Below the pieces are notes generated by a model that worked only from the letters and a program-made list of their open reading frames with translations, searched no databases and was not told the origin of the DNA. A stretch of DNA of 41,943 nucleotides from PALSA-1004 sp947474275 (GTDB taxonomy: Bacteria; Pseudomonadota; Gammaproteobacteria; Burkholderiales; SG8-41), in the NCBI GenBank assembly GCA_947474275.1, contig CANJHY010000018.1, forward strand, positions 1-41,943, read 5' to 3'. The number at the start of each line of letters is the position of its first letter. The stretch's first letter is position 1. Shown here in pieces: positions 1-7,561 of the stretch. Position numbers and translations under genes: made by a program.

Positions 1-148
1 CGTCGCTGTGGTCTTCAGAATTGATGAAAAGGAGAAACGGAACCCGAAAACAGATATAGTTATCCACAGCTGGCCGTGGTCAGGTCAGCAAAAGCCCCTG
101 GTCAAAATTCAATCGGCACAGGTGGTCAATATTCGCTCGGCCGCAACA
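1..148. mobile_element. Terminal end of an IS21-family-like insertion sequence (partial)
   Basis: Two 19-bp direct repeats lie at 99-117 and 123-141, identical at 16 of 19 positions, each beginning TGGTCAA and ending TCGGC, 24 bp apart. Repeated transposase-binding units of this kind are typical of IS21-family ends. Read on the minus strand the putative element begins TGTTGCGGCC at 148, which fits the TG...CA termini of the family. At 148/149 the integrase reading frame loses resemblance to integrases, so 148 is the likely insertion junction. The istA/istB genes would lie to the left, outside the window. The family assignment is from the repeat pattern only. Confidence 0.5.
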
Positions 149-805
149 CTCCAGCTTGCGCAAAAAGTCGGGGAGGTCGTCTTGTCTTAGATGCTTCCGG
201 TGTTCGACTACTCGCCGCGCAATTTCGCCCTTGATGGGGTCGGCGACATTGTATTCGGCACGGTGCGTGAGAATTGCCAGCTTAAATACCGAGCCTATTA
301 TCTGCCTTGCAAGAATCGCGCGGGTTGGGGCTTGTCGTTTCGCAATCCTGCGCACCACATCGTAGACGGCTGGCGTCTTAATACCCTTGATGGGCAGCGA
401 CCCGATGAACTTGTTGAGGTCTTGCTCGATTATCGTTTTGACGCTGTGAGCGTAACCCGCTGACCACTTGCCCGACTTGGCCGCGAACCATTCCGACGCT
501 ATCGACTCAAATGTCGTGGCCGCTTCTTGTTTACGTTGCAATAAGGCGACCTTGCGATTATGCGCGGGATTAATACCGGCCTTGACCAGTTCCCGCGCTT
601 CCTCGCGAGTTTTCCGTGCTTCCGACAGACTAATGCGAGGGTACTCGCCGAGCGAAAAAGTGCTTTCCTTGCCGTGCAATCTGAACCGGTAGCGCCAGAG
701 TTTGCCGCCGGACGGGGTCACCTCAAGGTATAATCCTGCGCCGTCCGTAAGCTTGTACGCCTTCGCATTTTTCTTGGCCTGTGCTACTTCGGTGTTGGTG
801 AGCAT
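80..805 (-). pseudogene. Truncated tyrosine recombinase (P4-type integrase, DUF4102 arm-binding domain)
   Basis: Residues 1 to about 95 match the arm-type DNA-binding domain of P4-like phage and island integrases (KLTDGAGLYLEV, YRFRLHGKESTFSLGEYP, SLSEAR). Residues about 100-200 match the core-binding domain (FESIASEWFA, VVRRIAKRQAPTRA). Intact members are about 400 residues; this one stops after 241. The last integrase-like residues (LPDFLRKLE) are encoded next to position 149; beyond that the frame runs into the putative IS end and terminates. The whole catalytic domain with its Arg-His-Arg-Tyr residues is missing, so it cannot recombine DNA. It is the remnant of an element inserted upstream of lepA. 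There is only a weak ribosome-binding site before the ATG at 805. Confidence 0.8.
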
Positions 806-945
806 GGCTAATAATCCCTATGAACTCGGAAGTGACGAATGATGGGACGCCGCACGGTAGTTGCGGCTGGCGGCAAAATGAGGGTAGGTTTTAATTGGCA
901 ATCCAGACATACCCGCATTCCTACCCGCAAAGTTCTGAGATGGTG

Positions 946-971
946 TGATACGGCCTGATACGAATTGATAC
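946..971. repeat. Three TGATAC direct repeats at 10-bp spacing
   Basis: TGATAC occurs at 946-951, 956-961 and 966-971, one helical turn apart, with a fourth copy at 1009-1014. They lie between the divergent integrase remnant and lepA. Phased short repeats beside an integrase gene resemble arm-type integrase or excisionase binding sites. They could also be a binding site of an unknown regulator in front of lepA. The rest of 806-1047 is AT-richer than its surroundings and holds no gene that I can support. Confidence 0.4.
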
Positions 972-1047
972 ATAAAAGTAATATAAAACAGTATGTTGTG
1001 TGATTCAATGATACTTGATGACGTTGAGTGAGACAAGCTTAAAGCCC

Positions 1048-2841
1048 ATGCAGCAGATCCGCAACTTTTCCATCATCGCGCACATCGACCACGGCAAGTC
1101 GACGCTCGCCGACCGCTTCATCCAGTTTTGTGGCGGCCTTTCCGACCGCGAGATGGAAGCGCAGGTGCTCGACTCGATGGATCTCGAGCGCGAGCGCGGC
1201 ATCACGATCAAGGCGCAGACCGCGGCCCTGCAGTATCGCGCGCTCGACGGTCAGACTTATCTGCTCAACCTGATCGACACGCCCGGGCACGTCGATTTTT
1301 CTTATGAAGTCTCGCGCTCGCTGGCGGCATGCGAAGGCGCGCTGCTGGTCGTCGATGCGTCGCAGGGCGTCGAAGCGCAGACTGTCGCCAATTGCTATAC
1401 CGCCACCGAGCAGGGCGTGGAAGTCGTCCCGGTGATCAACAAGATCGATCTGCCTTCGGCAGAACCGGCACGCGTAATCACCGAAATCGAAGACATCATC
1501 GGCATTCCCGCGCAGGAGGCCGTGCTGGCGAGCGCCAAGTCGGGCTTGGGCGTACAGGACATACTCGAAGCCGTCATTGCGCGCATACCGGCGCCGCGCG
1601 GTGATCCGGCAGCGCCGCTGAAGGCATTGATTATCGATTCGTGGTTCGACAACTACGTCGGCGTGGTGATGCTGGTGCGCGTGGTCGATGGCGAGTTGCG
1701 CCCGAAAGACCGCATCCTGCTGATGTCGACGAAGACACAGCATCTGTGCGAGCAGGTCGGCGTATTCACGCCGAAATCGCGCGCTAAACAGAGCCTGGGC
1801 GCCGGCGAGGTGGGTTTCGTCATCGCGGGCATCAAGGAACTCAAGGCGGCGCGCGTGGGCGACACGGTCACCCTCGTCGAGCGTCCGGCGACCGAGGCAT
1901 TGCCCGGGTTCAAGGAAATCCAGCCGCAGGTGTTTGCCGGACTGTATCCGATCGACTCAAACCAGTACGACGCCTTGCGCGACGCGCTGGAAAAGCTGCA
2001 CCTGAACGATGCATCGCTGCGCTACGAACCGGAATCATCGCAGGCGCTGGGTTTCGGTTTTCGCTGCGGATTTCTCGGCCTGCTGCATCTCGATATCGTG
2101 CAGGAGCGGCTCGAGCGCGAATACGGAATGGAACTTATCACCACGGCGCCGACGGTGGTCTACCAGGTGCATATGAACGACGGCACGCTGATTGAAATCG
2201 AGAACCCCTCGAAGCTGCCCGACCTGTCGAAAGTGAACGAGATACGCGAGCCCATCATCACGGCGTCGATACTGGTGCCGCAGGATTACGTGGGCGCGAT
2301 CATCACGCTGTGCACACAAAAGCGCGGCGTGCAGCGCAATATGCAATATCTCGGACGGCAGGTGATGTTGACCTATGAATTGCCGTTGAACGAAGTCGTG
2401 ATGGATTTTTTCGACAAACTGAAGTCGTCGAGCCGCGGTTACGCGTCGCTCGATTACGATTTCAAGGAATACCGCGCCGGCGACCTCGTCAGGCTGGATA
2501 TCCTGATCAACGGCGACCGCGTCGATGCGCTGTCTTTGATCGTGCACCGCGCCAATGCGCTGTATCGCGGCCGCGAACTGGCGCAGAAGATGCGCGAACT
2601 GATTCCGCGCCAGATGTTCGACGTCGCCGTGCAGGCCGCGATAGGCGCGCATATAATCGCGCGGGAAAACGTCAAGGCGCTGCGCAAGAACGTGCTGGCC
2701 AAGTGTTACGGCGGCGATATCTCGCGTAAAAGGAAGCTGCTCGAGAAGCAGAAGGCCGGCAAAAAACGCATGAAACAGGTCGGCAACGTGGAAATTCCAC
2801 AGGAAGCGTTTCTGGCCATATTGCAGGTGGAGAGCAAATGA
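1048..2841 (+). CDS. lepA: Elongation factor 4 (LepA), ribosome-associated GTPase
   Basis: EF4 is a translational GTPase that acts on stalled or mis-translocated ribosomes. The G1 motif AHIDHGKST lies at residues 11-19, the switch I region has RGITIK, the G3 motif is DTPGHVDF and the G4 motif is NKID. The family-specific C-terminal domain follows, with NVLAKCYGGDISRKRKLLEKQ and RMKQVGNVEIPQEAFLAI. The product is 597 aa, the usual length. I place the start at 1048 (M-Q-Q-I-R-N-F) because family members begin a few residues before IRNFSIIAHIDHG; an in-frame ATG at 1015 would add 11 residues without homology. First gene of the lepA-lepB-rnc-era-recO block. Upstream lies mobile DNA, so its original promoter has probably been replaced. 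Confidence 0.97.
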   Translation: MQQIRNFSIIAHIDHGKSTLADRFIQFCGGLSDREMEAQVLDSMDLERERGITIKAQTAALQYRALDGQTYLLNLIDTPGHVDFSYEVSRSLAACEGALLVVDASQGVEAQTVANCYTATEQGVEVVPVINKIDLPSAEPARVITEIEDIIGIPAQEAVLASAKSGLGVQDILEAVIARIPAPRGDPAAPLKALIIDSWFDNYVGVVMLVRVVDGELRPKDRILLMSTKTQHLCEQVGVFTPKSRAKQSLGAGEVGFVIAGIKELKAARVGDTVTLVERPATEALPGFKEIQPQVFAGLYPIDSNQYDALRDALEKLHLNDASLRYEPESSQALGFGFRCGFLGLLHLDIVQERLEREYGMELITTAPTVVYQVHMNDGTLIEIENPSKLPDLSKVNEIREPIITASILVPQDYVGAIITLCTQKRGVQRNMQYLGRQVMLTYELPLNEVVMDFFDKLKSSSRGYASLDYDFKEYRAGDLVRLDILINGDRVDALSLIVHRANALYRGRELAQKMRELIPRQMFDVAVQAAIGAHIIARENVKALRKNVLAKCYGGDISRKRKLLEKQKAGKKRMKQVGNVEIPQEAFLAILQVESK

Positions 2842-2909
2842 TGCGCATGCCGGAACTGCAAGCGTCGCCCGCTGCCTGCCTGAAGCAGCATTCGTAGACG
2901 GGGCTCTAA

Positions 2910-3716
2910 ATGAATTTTGCTTTGATCATGTTTTCGCTGCTGATGCTGACGGGCGCGGTCTGCCTGCTCGACTATTACGTATTGCGCAAGAATCGCGCTG
3001 CCGATGCCGTCGAACCGTGGTGGATCGAATACCCGAAAAGCTTCTTTCCGGTCATCCTGATCGTGTTTCTGCTGCGCTCGTTTCTGGTCGAACCGTTCAA
3101 GATTCCGTCCGGTTCGATGCTGCCCACGCTCCTGATCGGCGATTTCATACTGGTCAACAAGTTCACTTACGGGATACGCCTGCCGGTCATCAACAAGAAG
3201 GTTCTCGACCTCAATACCCCGCAGCGCAGCGACGTCATGGTGTTCCGTTATCCGGAAAATCCTTCGCTTGACTACATCAAACGCGTGGTCGGCGTGCCTG
3301 GCGACAAGGTCACTTACCAGAACAAGCGCCTGTCGATCAATGGCCAGGAAATCAAGGTCGAAGCGGACGGCCAGTACAACTACTTGGAAAGCGGTCTCAG
3401 CTTCGTGTCGACCCAGCGGCTGAAGGAATTGCTCGCGCCCGGGCAGCCGCACGGGATCCTGCTCAACCCGGAAATCCCGACGCTGCGCATCTCCGACGTC
3501 AGGCGATTCCCTTTTCACGAGAATTGTGCCTACAATGAAGCGGGATTTACGTGCACGGTGCCGCCTGGGCATTTTTTCATGATGGGCGACAACCGCGACA
3601 GCAGCAGCGACAGCCGCTACTGGGGCTTCGTGCCGGAACAGAATATCGTCGGCAAGGCGTTTTTGATCTGGTGGAATTTCGATGAATTCAAACGCATCGG
3701 GCAATCGATAAAATGA
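2910..3716 (+). CDS. lepB: Signal peptidase I
   Basis: Inner-membrane serine protease that removes signal peptides from exported preproteins. Two N-terminal membrane segments (about residues 3-22 and 45-60) anchor it. The catalytic Ser69 lies in IPSGSM and the general-base Lys124 in DYIKRVVG, the Ser/Lys dyad of family S26. The conserved box GDNRDSSSDSRYWG follows near residue 232. The length, 268 aa, is typical for betaproteobacteria. It lies 68 bp after lepA; its last codons overlap the most upstream possible start of the DUF4845 gene, so the two are probably translated in sequence. Confidence 0.97.
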   Translation: MNFALIMFSLLMLTGAVCLLDYYVLRKNRAADAVEPWWIEYPKSFFPVILIVFLLRSFLVEPFKIPSGSMLPTLLIGDFILVNKFTYGIRLPVINKKVLDLNTPQRSDVMVFRYPENPSLDYIKRVVGVPGDKVTYQNKRLSINGQEIKVEADGQYNYLESGLSFVSTQRLKELLAPGQPHGILLNPEIPTLRISDVRRFPFHENCAYNEAGFTCTVPPGHFFMMGDNRDSSSDSRYWGFVPEQNIVGKAFLIWWNFDEFKRIGQSIK

Positions 3717-3727
3717 CTGGGGGCGTC

Positions 3728-4090
3728 ATGAAAAAGCAACTGGGTGTGAGTTTGAGCGGCTTGCTCATGGTTAGTGTCGTGCTGATTTTGATCGCGTTGC
3801 TCGGTTTCAAGCTGTTCAAGCCGTATAGCGAATACATGGCCCTGCAAAAGATATTCCGTACACTGGCAGTCAAACCCGAGATCAGGAACGGGACGCGACG
3901 TGACTTCACCACCTCGTGGGCGGCTTACGCCAATATCGAAGGCATTACTGCGATCGGCGGCGACGACGTTGAAATCACGAAGGACGGCAACAATGTCACG
4001 CTCAGCGCGAGCTATCAGGTCAAGGTGCCGCTGTTCAAGAACTTCAGCCTGTTGATCGATTTCGCGCCGAGTTCGTCGTCGGGTCCGTAG
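3728..4090 (+). CDS. DUF4845 family membrane-anchored protein
   Basis: Small protein (120 aa from this start) with a pilin-like N-terminus: MKKQ, a Gly, then a hydrophobic segment of about 22 residues (SGLLMVSVVLILIALLGF), followed by a small soluble domain. Such DUF4845 genes are regularly found between lepB and rnc in betaproteobacteria; the function is unknown. I prefer the ATG at 3728 because the run of G at 3720-3724 forms a ribosome-binding site at good distance. An ATG at 3713 overlapping the lepB stop would add five residues. No processing motif can be proved. Confidence 0.85.
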   Translation: MKKQLGVSLSGLLMVSVVLILIALLGFKLFKPYSEYMALQKIFRTLAVKPEIRNGTRRDFTTSWAAYANIEGITAIGGDDVEITKDGNNVTLSASYQVKVPLFKNFSLLIDFAPSSSSGP

Positions 4091-4122
4091 CCGGAGCGGC
4101 ACGGGTAATTGACCGGCAAAGC

Positions 4123-4794
4123 ATGCTTCGTCGCAACCTCGCCGAAACCACGGGTTACTCATTCGGCAATCCCGATTTGCTGCGGCAGGCACTGACTCAC
4201 CGCAGCTTCGGCGCCACGCATAACGAACGGCTGGAATTCCTCGGCGATGGCGTATTGAACTGCGTCGTCGCAGCATTGCTGTTCGAGCGCTTCCCGCAGC
4301 TGCCGGAAGGCGAGCTTTCGCGCCTGCGCGCGAGCCTCGTCAACCAGCAAAGCCTGTTCGAAACCGCGCAGCGGATCGACCTCGGCGGCCATTTGCTGCT
4401 GGGCGAAGGCGAGGTGAAAAGCGGCGGGGCGCAGCGCCCTTCGATACTTGCTGACTCGCTCGAGGCTTTGATCGGTGCGGCATTTCTCGACGGTGGATTC
4501 GATGCGGCGCGCGCGCTGGTGGCGCGGCTGTTCGAGCAGGCGCTCAAAACCGCCGATCCGCAGAACGTAGGCAAGGACGCCAAAACGCAGTTGCAGGAAT
4601 TCCTGCAGGCACGCCGTATGGCGCTGCCGCAGTATTCCGTGATAGCTACGGGGGGCGAGGCGCACGAGCAGAGTTTTCGCGTCGAGTGCGCGATCCCCGA
4701 GTTGAATATCCGCACCCAGGGCGAGGGCAGCAGCCGCCGCAGTGCCGAGCAGGTCGCCGCGCGCCGCGCGTACGATCTCGGCAGCCGAACGTAA
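4123..4794 (+). CDS. rnc: Ribonuclease III
   Basis: Double-strand-specific endoribonuclease that matures rRNA precursors and cleaves structured mRNAs. The family signature NERLEFLGDGVLN lies at residues 34-46 and carries the acidic metal ligands. The second acidic cluster is in SILADSLEALIGAAFLDGG. A double-stranded-RNA-binding domain spans about residues 150-223 (KTQLQEFLQAR, then SRRSAEQVAARRAYD). The length of 223 aa is standard. It stands directly upstream of era, as in many bacteria; 14 bp separate the genes. The long hairpin between tRNA-Gly and tRNA-Cys in this window is a plausible RNase III substrate (inference). Confidence 0.96.
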   Translation: MLRRNLAETTGYSFGNPDLLRQALTHRSFGATHNERLEFLGDGVLNCVVAALLFERFPQLPEGELSRLRASLVNQQSLFETAQRIDLGGHLLLGEGEVKSGGAQRPSILADSLEALIGAAFLDGGFDAARALVARLFEQALKTADPQNVGKDAKTQLQEFLQARRMALPQYSVIATGGEAHEQSFRVECAIPELNIRTQGEGSSRRSAEQVAARRAYDLGSRT

Positions 4795-4808
4795 ACTCAC
4801 GGACTTCA

Positions 4809-5705
4809 ATGAACGATACCGCAAAAGATTTTCGTGCCGGCTATGTGGCGATCGTGGGTCGACCCAACGTCGGCAAGTCGACGCTGCTGAACCGCCTGGT
4901 CGGCCAGAAACTGAGCATCACCTCGCGCAAGCCGCAGACCACGCGGCAGCGCATCACCGGCATACTGACGCGTGACGATGCGCAGCTGATGTTCGTCGAT
5001 ACGCCGGGATTCCAGACGCGCCATACCAGCGCGCTGAACCGCCAGATGAACCGCACGGTGACGCAGGCACTGGCCGATGTTGACGTGATATTGCTGGTGG
5101 TCGAGGCCGGGCACTTCAGCGCGGAAGACCGCGCGCTGCTACCGTTGCTGCCGAAAGAACGCAAAACGCTTCTGGTCATCAATAAAACCGACCGGCTCGC
5201 CGATCGCGGTCTCCTGCTGCCTTTCATCACCGAAGTGTCCGGCGCGCATGAGTTTGCCGAAATCGTTCCGGTCTCCGCGTCCAAGGGGCACGGCGTCGAC
5301 GAACTCGCGACGACCATCAGCCGCTATCTGCCGGTGCAGCCGGCGCTGTATGGCGCGGACGAGGTCACCGAATCAAGCGAGCGTTTTCTCGCGGCCGAAC
5401 TGATCCGCGAAAAACTGTTCCGCCTGCTTGGCGACGAATTGCCCTACGCGAGTGCCGTCATCATCGACAAATTTGCCATGGAAGGCACGATGCGGCGCAT
5501 CCATGCCTCCATCCTTGTCGACAAGGACTCGCACAAAGGCATCGTGGTCGGCACCAAGGGCGCCCAACTGAAGGCGATCGGCACCAAGGCCCGCCTCGAC
5601 ATGGAAAAACTGTTCGGCGGCAAGGTTCATCTCGAACTGTGGGTCAAGGTCAAACGCGGTTGGGCGGAAAATCAACAGGTCATGAAGCAGCTCGGTTATG
5701 GCTGA
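4809..5705 (+). CDS. era: GTPase Era
   Basis: Essential GTPase that binds the 3' end of 16S rRNA and helps assemble the 30S subunit. The P-loop GRPNVGKS is at residues 17-24, followed by G2 (TTRQRITGI), G3 (DTPGFQ) and G4 (NKTD). The C-terminal KH domain contains GTKGAQLKAIGTKAR and ends HLELWVKVKRGWAEN. The product is 298 aa, standard length. Start at 4809 (MNDTAKDFRAGYVAIVG); the frame is open further upstream inside rnc, but that stretch has no homology. The stop overlaps the recO start. Confidence 0.97.
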   Translation: MNDTAKDFRAGYVAIVGRPNVGKSTLLNRLVGQKLSITSRKPQTTRQRITGILTRDDAQLMFVDTPGFQTRHTSALNRQMNRTVTQALADVDVILLVVEAGHFSAEDRALLPLLPKERKTLLVINKTDRLADRGLLLPFITEVSGAHEFAEIVPVSASKGHGVDELATTISRYLPVQPALYGADEVTESSERFLAAELIREKLFRLLGDELPYASAVIIDKFAMEGTMRRIHASILVDKDSHKGIVVGTKGAQLKAIGTKARLDMEKLFGGKVHLELWVKVKRGWAENQQVMKQLGYG

Positions 5706-6444
5706 TGCAGGCAGGGCGCGCCATGACGGAGAACCCGCTTTCGTGCTGCATAGCTACCCGTATCGCGAAACCAGTCTGATCATCGAGGCGTTCACGCGCA
5801 ATTACGGCCGCGTGGCGCTGGTCGCGCGCGGCGCGCGGCGGCCGCGTTCAGTGCTGCGCGGCGTGCTGCTGGCGTTTCAGCCGTTGTTGCTCAGCTGGGG
5901 CGGCAAGGCCGAGTTGCGCACGCTGCACAAGGCCGAATGGCAGGGCGGGCTGCCGCAGCTGACGGGCCGCGGACTGTTGTGCGGTTTCTATCTGAACGAA
6001 CTGATGCTGAAGCTGCTGGCGCGCGACGATGCGCACGAGGCCCTCTACGAGACTTACCACGCAACGCTCAGCACCCTGAGCAACGGCGGCGATCACGCGG
6101 TGACGCTGCGCAGCTTCGAGCAGCAGTTTCTGAAAGAGGCGGGATACGCACTGACGCTCGACCGAGACGTTATGAGCGGCGAGGCGATACGCGCGGACTG
6201 CAATTATCATTACCTGCTCGAACGCGGGCCCGTGTTCGCCGAGCGTGAAGGCGGCGGGGGCGGCGGCGATGGAAAACGGTTAGAATTGGCGGGACAAACC
6301 CTGCTCGACATGGCGCGCGATGAGTATTCGAGTCCGGTTACCCAGCAGCAGAGCAAAGCATTGATGCGCATGCTGATTAATCACTGCCTTGGCAACCAGA
6401 CGCTGAATACCCGGCAGTTATTGAAGGATATGCAACAGCTATGA
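5698..6444 (+). CDS. recO: DNA repair protein RecO
   Basis: RecO works with RecR to load RecA on gaps coated with single-strand-binding protein. The N-terminal OB-fold is recognisable (FVLHSYPYRETSLIIEAFTRNYGRVALVARGARRP is spread over residues about 15-49), then the helical domain with FYLNELMLKLL. The protein is 248 aa, normal length. It lacks the four-cysteine zinc module of some RecO proteins, as usual in proteobacteria. A low-complexity Gly-rich stretch (EGGGGGGDG) occurs near residue 183. The start ATG overlaps the era stop and its own stop overlaps pdxJ, indicating translational coupling. Confidence 0.93.
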   Translation: MADAGRARHDGEPAFVLHSYPYRETSLIIEAFTRNYGRVALVARGARRPRSVLRGVLLAFQPLLLSWGGKAELRTLHKAEWQGGLPQLTGRGLLCGFYLNELMLKLLARDDAHEALYETYHATLSTLSNGGDHAVTLRSFEQQFLKEAGYALTLDRDVMSGEAIRADCNYHYLLERGPVFAEREGGGGGGDGKRLELAGQTLLDMARDEYSSPVTQQQSKALMRMLINHCLGNQTLNTRQLLKDMQQL

Positions 6445-7184
6445 CGCGCCTGAGCGTCAATCTCAACAAGATCGCATTGCTGCGCAACTCGCGCTCGCTC
6501 GGCATTCCGAGCGTCACACGCGCGGCGACGATCTCCCTGGACGCCGGCGCGCATGGCATTACCGTGCATCCGCGTCCCGACAGCCGCCATATCCGCATCG
6601 ACGACGTGCGCGAGTTGTCGGCATTGCTCAAGAAACGTCCGGGCGCCGAATTCAATATCGAAGGAAATCCGTTCGAAGGGCTGATCGATATCGCGCGCGA
6701 AGCGATGCCGCAGCAATGCACGCTGGTGCCGGATGATCCCGCTGCGTTTACTTCCGACCACGGCTGGGACATCAAACGCGATGGCGCCCGGCTCAAACCC
6801 CTGATCGCCGAACTCAAGGCGCTGGGGGTGCGCGTCAGCCTGTTTATGGATCCGCTGCCGGATGCGATGGTCGCGGTGCGCGAACTCGGGGCAGACCGCA
6901 TCGAGCTATATACCGAACCGTACGCGCAGGCATTCGGCCGCGCGGATGAGCAGGCGGTGCTAAAGAGTTATGCCGATACCGCGCAGGCAGCGCAACGCAC
7001 CGGCCTCGGTGTCAACGCAGGGCATGATCTGAATCAGCAGAACCTGCCGCTTTTTCTGTCCGCAGTGCCGCAGGTGCTGGAAGTGTCGATCGGTCACGCG
7101 CTGGTCGCCGATGCGATAGAGGCGGGGCTCGCCCCCACGGTGCGTGGTTATCTGGCCGCAATCGCCAGGGCTGGCCGCTCTTGA
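6441..7184 (+). CDS. pdxJ: Pyridoxine 5'-phosphate synthase, variant PdxJ
   Basis: PdxJ condenses 1-deoxy-D-xylulose 5-phosphate with 3-amino-1-hydroxyacetone phosphate in the DXP-dependent vitamin B6 route. Motifs seen: GITVHPRPDSRHI (active-site His), EFNIEGNP (active-site Glu), CTLVPDDP, NAGHDLN (second active-site His) and EVSIGHALV. The length is 247 aa. The N-terminal box reads SVNLNKIALLRNSR, whereas the common proteobacterial form reads VNIDHVATLR; together with TSDHGWD this resembles the PdxJ group of Alphaproteobacteria and Bacteroidetes. Location between recO and acpS is the standard one. The start overlaps recO by ATGA. Confidence 0.94.
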   Translation: MTRLSVNLNKIALLRNSRSLGIPSVTRAATISLDAGAHGITVHPRPDSRHIRIDDVRELSALLKKRPGAEFNIEGNPFEGLIDIAREAMPQQCTLVPDDPAAFTSDHGWDIKRDGARLKPLIAELKALGVRVSLFMDPLPDAMVAVRELGADRIELYTEPYAQAFGRADEQAVLKSYADTAQAAQRTGLGVNAGHDLNQQNLPLFLSAVPQVLEVSIGHALVADAIEAGLAPTVRGYLAAIARAGRS

Positions 7185-7561
7185 TTTACGGTATAGGCGT
7201 AGACGTGGTGGAGCCGCATCGCGTCAAGCGGTTGCTCGAAAAGTACGGTGAGCGGTTCGCGCGCCGCGTCTTGACCGAGCGCGAATGGCCGGGTTACGCC
7301 AAAACCATCAACCGGGTATTTTTTCTGGCCAACCGCTTTGCCGCCAAGGAAGCTTTCTCGAAGGCGATGGGCACCGGGTTCCGCTTTCCTGTGACCCTGC
7401 AATGCATCAGCGTCGTGCCGGACCGGCGCGGCAAACCCGAGTTCGAATTTCATCCCAAGCTCGCCGCGCTGGTCGCCGCCGAAGGCATCGTCGGCCACTT
7501 TGTCACCATCAGCGACGAGAAAAGCCTGGCTTGCGCATGTGTCGTGCTGGAAAAACAATGA
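7181..7561 (+). CDS. acpS: Holo-[acyl-carrier-protein] synthase
   Basis: Transfers 4'-phosphopantetheine from CoA to acyl carrier protein. The conserved IYGIGVDVVE contains the metal ligand Asp8; FLANRFAAKEAFSKAMGTG contains Glu57. At 126 aa it has the standard trimeric AcpS length. The start is TTG at 7181, overlapping the pdxJ stop (TTGA); the homology reaches exactly this codon, since family proteins start M-I-x-G-I-G-x-D. The stop overlaps the nagZ start by ATGA. Placement after pdxJ is conserved in proteobacteria. Confidence 0.95.
   Translation: MIYGIGVDVVEPHRVKRLLEKYGERFARRVLTEREWPGYAKTINRVFFLANRFAAKEAFSKAMGTGFRFPVTLQCISVVPDRRGKPEFEFHPKLAALVAAEGIVGHFVTISDEKSLACACVVLEKQ

Noticed and set aside
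149..805. The integrase before lepA as the enzyme of the tRNA-Leu island
   Set aside because: It lies 11 kb outside the tRNA-Leu repeats, is truncated, and has its own repeat array; nothing links it to the tRNA-Leu site.
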